The notes under the pieces are model-generated. The model did no database searches, had not been told where the DNA came from, and saw only the letters and a program-made list of their open reading frames with translations. From NCBI RefSeq assembly GCF_000017565.1, contig NC_009719.1:1178001-1242000 (forward strand): a stretch of DNA of 64,000 nucleotides, given 5' to 3'. The stretch's first letter is position 1. The number at the start of each line of letters is the position of its first letter. Source of the DNA: Parvibaculum lavamentivorans DS-1 (GTDB lineage: Bacteria; Pseudomonadota; Alphaproteobacteria; Parvibaculales; Parvibaculaceae). Made by a program: the position numbers and the translations under genes. Shown one piece after another: positions 62,832 through 64,000 of the stretch.

Positions 62832-63863
62832 TCAGTTTCGGAAGAGCTTCTCGCATCCCGTTCCAGACAAGACATCGTCCAACGCCTTTCGGTCGATGGG
62901 CTCAAGAGCGGCATGTTTCTCCCTCAGCCATTGCAGGCACTTTCCCTGATAAGGAAAGGGCTGCTGGACCCAGGGCTTGCCGTCGATCTCCGTTTCGACC
63001 TTCTCCGCCCCCGCTATCAGAGCTTCCGCATTGGCGAGGAGCGCCGGCACGTACACACGGCCGACTTCAGCAAGCAGTCCCCGAATGGTGTCCGGTATGG
63101 AGCCTCGCTTCATCCAGTCGTCTTCTGTCGGCTCCAGGCCAGACAGATCCTCCACAATGTCGACCCACGCAAAAACACGCGGCGCCCGCTTCAGCGTTTC
63201 CTCCATCGGTGTCGGATCGAAATGCGTCAATTGGGTCAATTGGCCGAAGGCGCCGAAGTCGCTGCCGCCGGGCCGCTGTCCCATCAGGAACGGCTGTTGT
63301 TCAAGATGCGCCTTCAAGGCGTCGAGATACCGCAGAAAGCTGGACTCAATGACAGGCGCCGTCGTGTCGTTTGAGCCCACCACATAAAGCCGCGAGATCT
63401 GCCGTTGTGCAAAGAGCTCCCCCATCTTCAAGGCTTCGTCTTCCGGAGCGGTGATGCCTCGCCACCGCGGCAGAATGGCCGCCGCCCGCTCGATGTCCGC
63501 TTTGTAGTGCCAGCGATAATGGAACATCGCCTTGGTCAGCCATTCGTCCGCATAATCTTCGAGCAGGTAGTCGATGAATTCGATCACCGGGTCGGCGGGC
63601 ACGACATGCCGCCCGTTAAATGCCTTTTCGAAACGCCGGATCAGCGGCGTGGAGTCGACCGCCGCTTCATAGGGGCCGCCATCCTCGCTCAGGAAAAATG
63701 TCGGCAGCAGCGCGACTTTAGGCTTCGGCAGGTTCTCGGGCAGGGAATGTCCCGAAAGCAGGAATCGGTAGGGGATGTGACGGTAGCGAAGCACCGAGAT
63801 CATCTTGCGCGTATAGGGAGAGCCCGGCGCGCCGCTTAGAATAAGTGGTGTCGTCAGTGTCAT
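62832..63863 (-). CDS. glutathione S-transferase family protein (long form)
   Basis: A 343-residue protein with an N-terminal thioredoxin-like GST domain: SGAPGSPYTRKMISVLRYRHIPYRFLL (SPYTRK carries the thiol-contact Ser), then LPTFFLSEDGGPYEAAVDSTPLIRRFE, the cis-Pro and glutathione gamma-Glu contact region (DSTPLI). The C-terminal domain is longer than a usual GST by over 100 residues (AFGQLTQLTHFDPTPMEET, helix-rich). It could be a ligandin- or lyase-like member. Convergent with the TetR gene, 6 bases apart. Substrate unknown. Confidence 0.82.
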   Translation of the reverse strand: MTLTTPLILSGAPGSPYTRKMISVLRYRHIPYRFLLSGHSLPENLPKPKVALLPTFFLSEDGGPYEAAVDSTPLIRRFEKAFNGRHVVPADPVIEFIDYLLEDYADEWLTKAMFHYRWHYKADIERAAAILPRWRGITAPEDEALKMGELFAQRQISRLYVVGSNDTTAPVIESSFLRYLDALKAHLEQQPFLMGQRPGGSDFGAFGQLTQLTHFDPTPMEETLKRAPRVFAWVDIVEDLSGLEPTEDDWMKRGSIPDTIRGLLAEVGRVYVPALLANAEALIAGAEKVETEIDGKPWVQQPFPYQGKCLQWLREKHAALEPIDRKALDDVLSGTGCEKLFRN

Positions 63864-63894
63864 GGTCGCTACCGCCCTTGATATTTTCTGGTTG

Positions 63895-64000
63895 TCAGAA
63901 CGTCAGAATATGTCCTTCAGCCGGGTTGATGCGTCCCGCTCTCATCTCCGCATAGATGTGCGCGATTGCCTCTTCGCCTTTGCCATGTTCGACGGTCAGC
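63895..64000 (-). CDS. partial gene, C-terminal end only
   Basis: The last 34 codons plus TGA of a leftward gene that begins beyond the window. The visible end reads LTVEHGKGEEAIAHIYAEM then RAGRINPAEGHILTF. The codon pattern is typical of the genome, so it is a real coding end. I cannot assign a family from this short piece. It ends 31 bases upstream of the glutathione-transferase-like gene, so the two may be cotranscribed. Confidence 0.6.
   Translation of the reverse strand, partial: LTVEHGKGEEAIAHIYAEMRAGRINPAEGHILTF

Overview
The window is about 64 kb of dense, GC-rich chromosome from an alphaproteobacterium. The evidence is the gene content: a tandem pair of PAS_5-family proteins, class II DAHP synthase, glutathione reductase, a second-type GltX downstream of nadE, a heavy load of CoA and fatty-acid type enzymes, FixL/FixJ-like signalling parts, CtrA-like TTAA-N7-TTAA-type boxes, and a GAAA-loop intergenic palindrome common in this class. 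A Parvibaculum-like member of the Hyphomicrobiales/Parvibaculales is my best guess, but this is inference from style and not from a search. No phage, insertion sequence, integrase, CRISPR array or replication origin is visible. Most of the window is ordinary chromosome.

Layout. 1-3.2 kb: end of an ArsR-type regulator, a DUF1428/DUF899 pair with a small membrane protein, a luciferase-like monooxygenase and a PaaI-type thioesterase. 3.3-4.5 kb: two tandem PAS_5 paralogues. 4.5-11.3 kb: acyl-CoA dehydrogenase with a convergent TetR regulator, CPBP protease, uracil-DNA glycosylase family protein, lipoprotein lipase-like hydrolase and a large patatin-like protein. 11.7-15.2 kb: histidine kinase, an internally deleted FixJ-type regulator, a single-domain receiver and a Tat-leader hydrolase. 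15.3 kb: tRNA-Val(CAC). 15.5-19.8 kb: DUF3047 protein, phosphoglycolate phosphatase, two acetyltransferases and a DUF2817 peptidase-like protein. 19.9-25.1 kb: a housekeeping block gabD-rpiA-gor followed by class II DAHP synthase and a clear terminator.

25.1-33.0 kb is all on the minus strand: three paralogous zinc-independent NADP oxidoreductases, with a MacA-MacB-outer-membrane-factor efflux operon between the second and third. 33.2-38.1 kb: nadE-gltX (overlapping) and cimA. 38.2-43.5 kb: DUF1772 protein, homocysteine methyltransferase, AraC regulator, a lower-GC orphan gene, RarD and a LOG-family protein. 43.6-48.6 kb: LysM protein, an ATM1-type exporter, psd-pssA (phosphatidylethanolamine synthesis), then on the minus strand a methyltransferase with a coupled 70-residue protein.

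50.1-59.3 kb is the envelope and signalling stretch: RND exporter, PilZ-like/methyltransferase fusion, membrane histidine kinase, UppP, glutamate dehydrogenase, and a secreted glycine-zipper protein with twelve 10-residue Gln-rich repeats. 59.5-64 kb: enoyl-CoA hydratase, Tat-type amidohydrolase, TetR regulator, glutathione-transferase-like protein and the 3' end of one more gene. The most unusual items are the broken response regulator beside an intact one, the Tat leader placed in front of a hydrolase that keeps its own internal start and Shine-Dalgarno, the PilZ-methyltransferase fusion with CtrA-like boxes in its neighbourhood, and the Gln-repeat surface protein. I do not see a clearly new multi-gene system.
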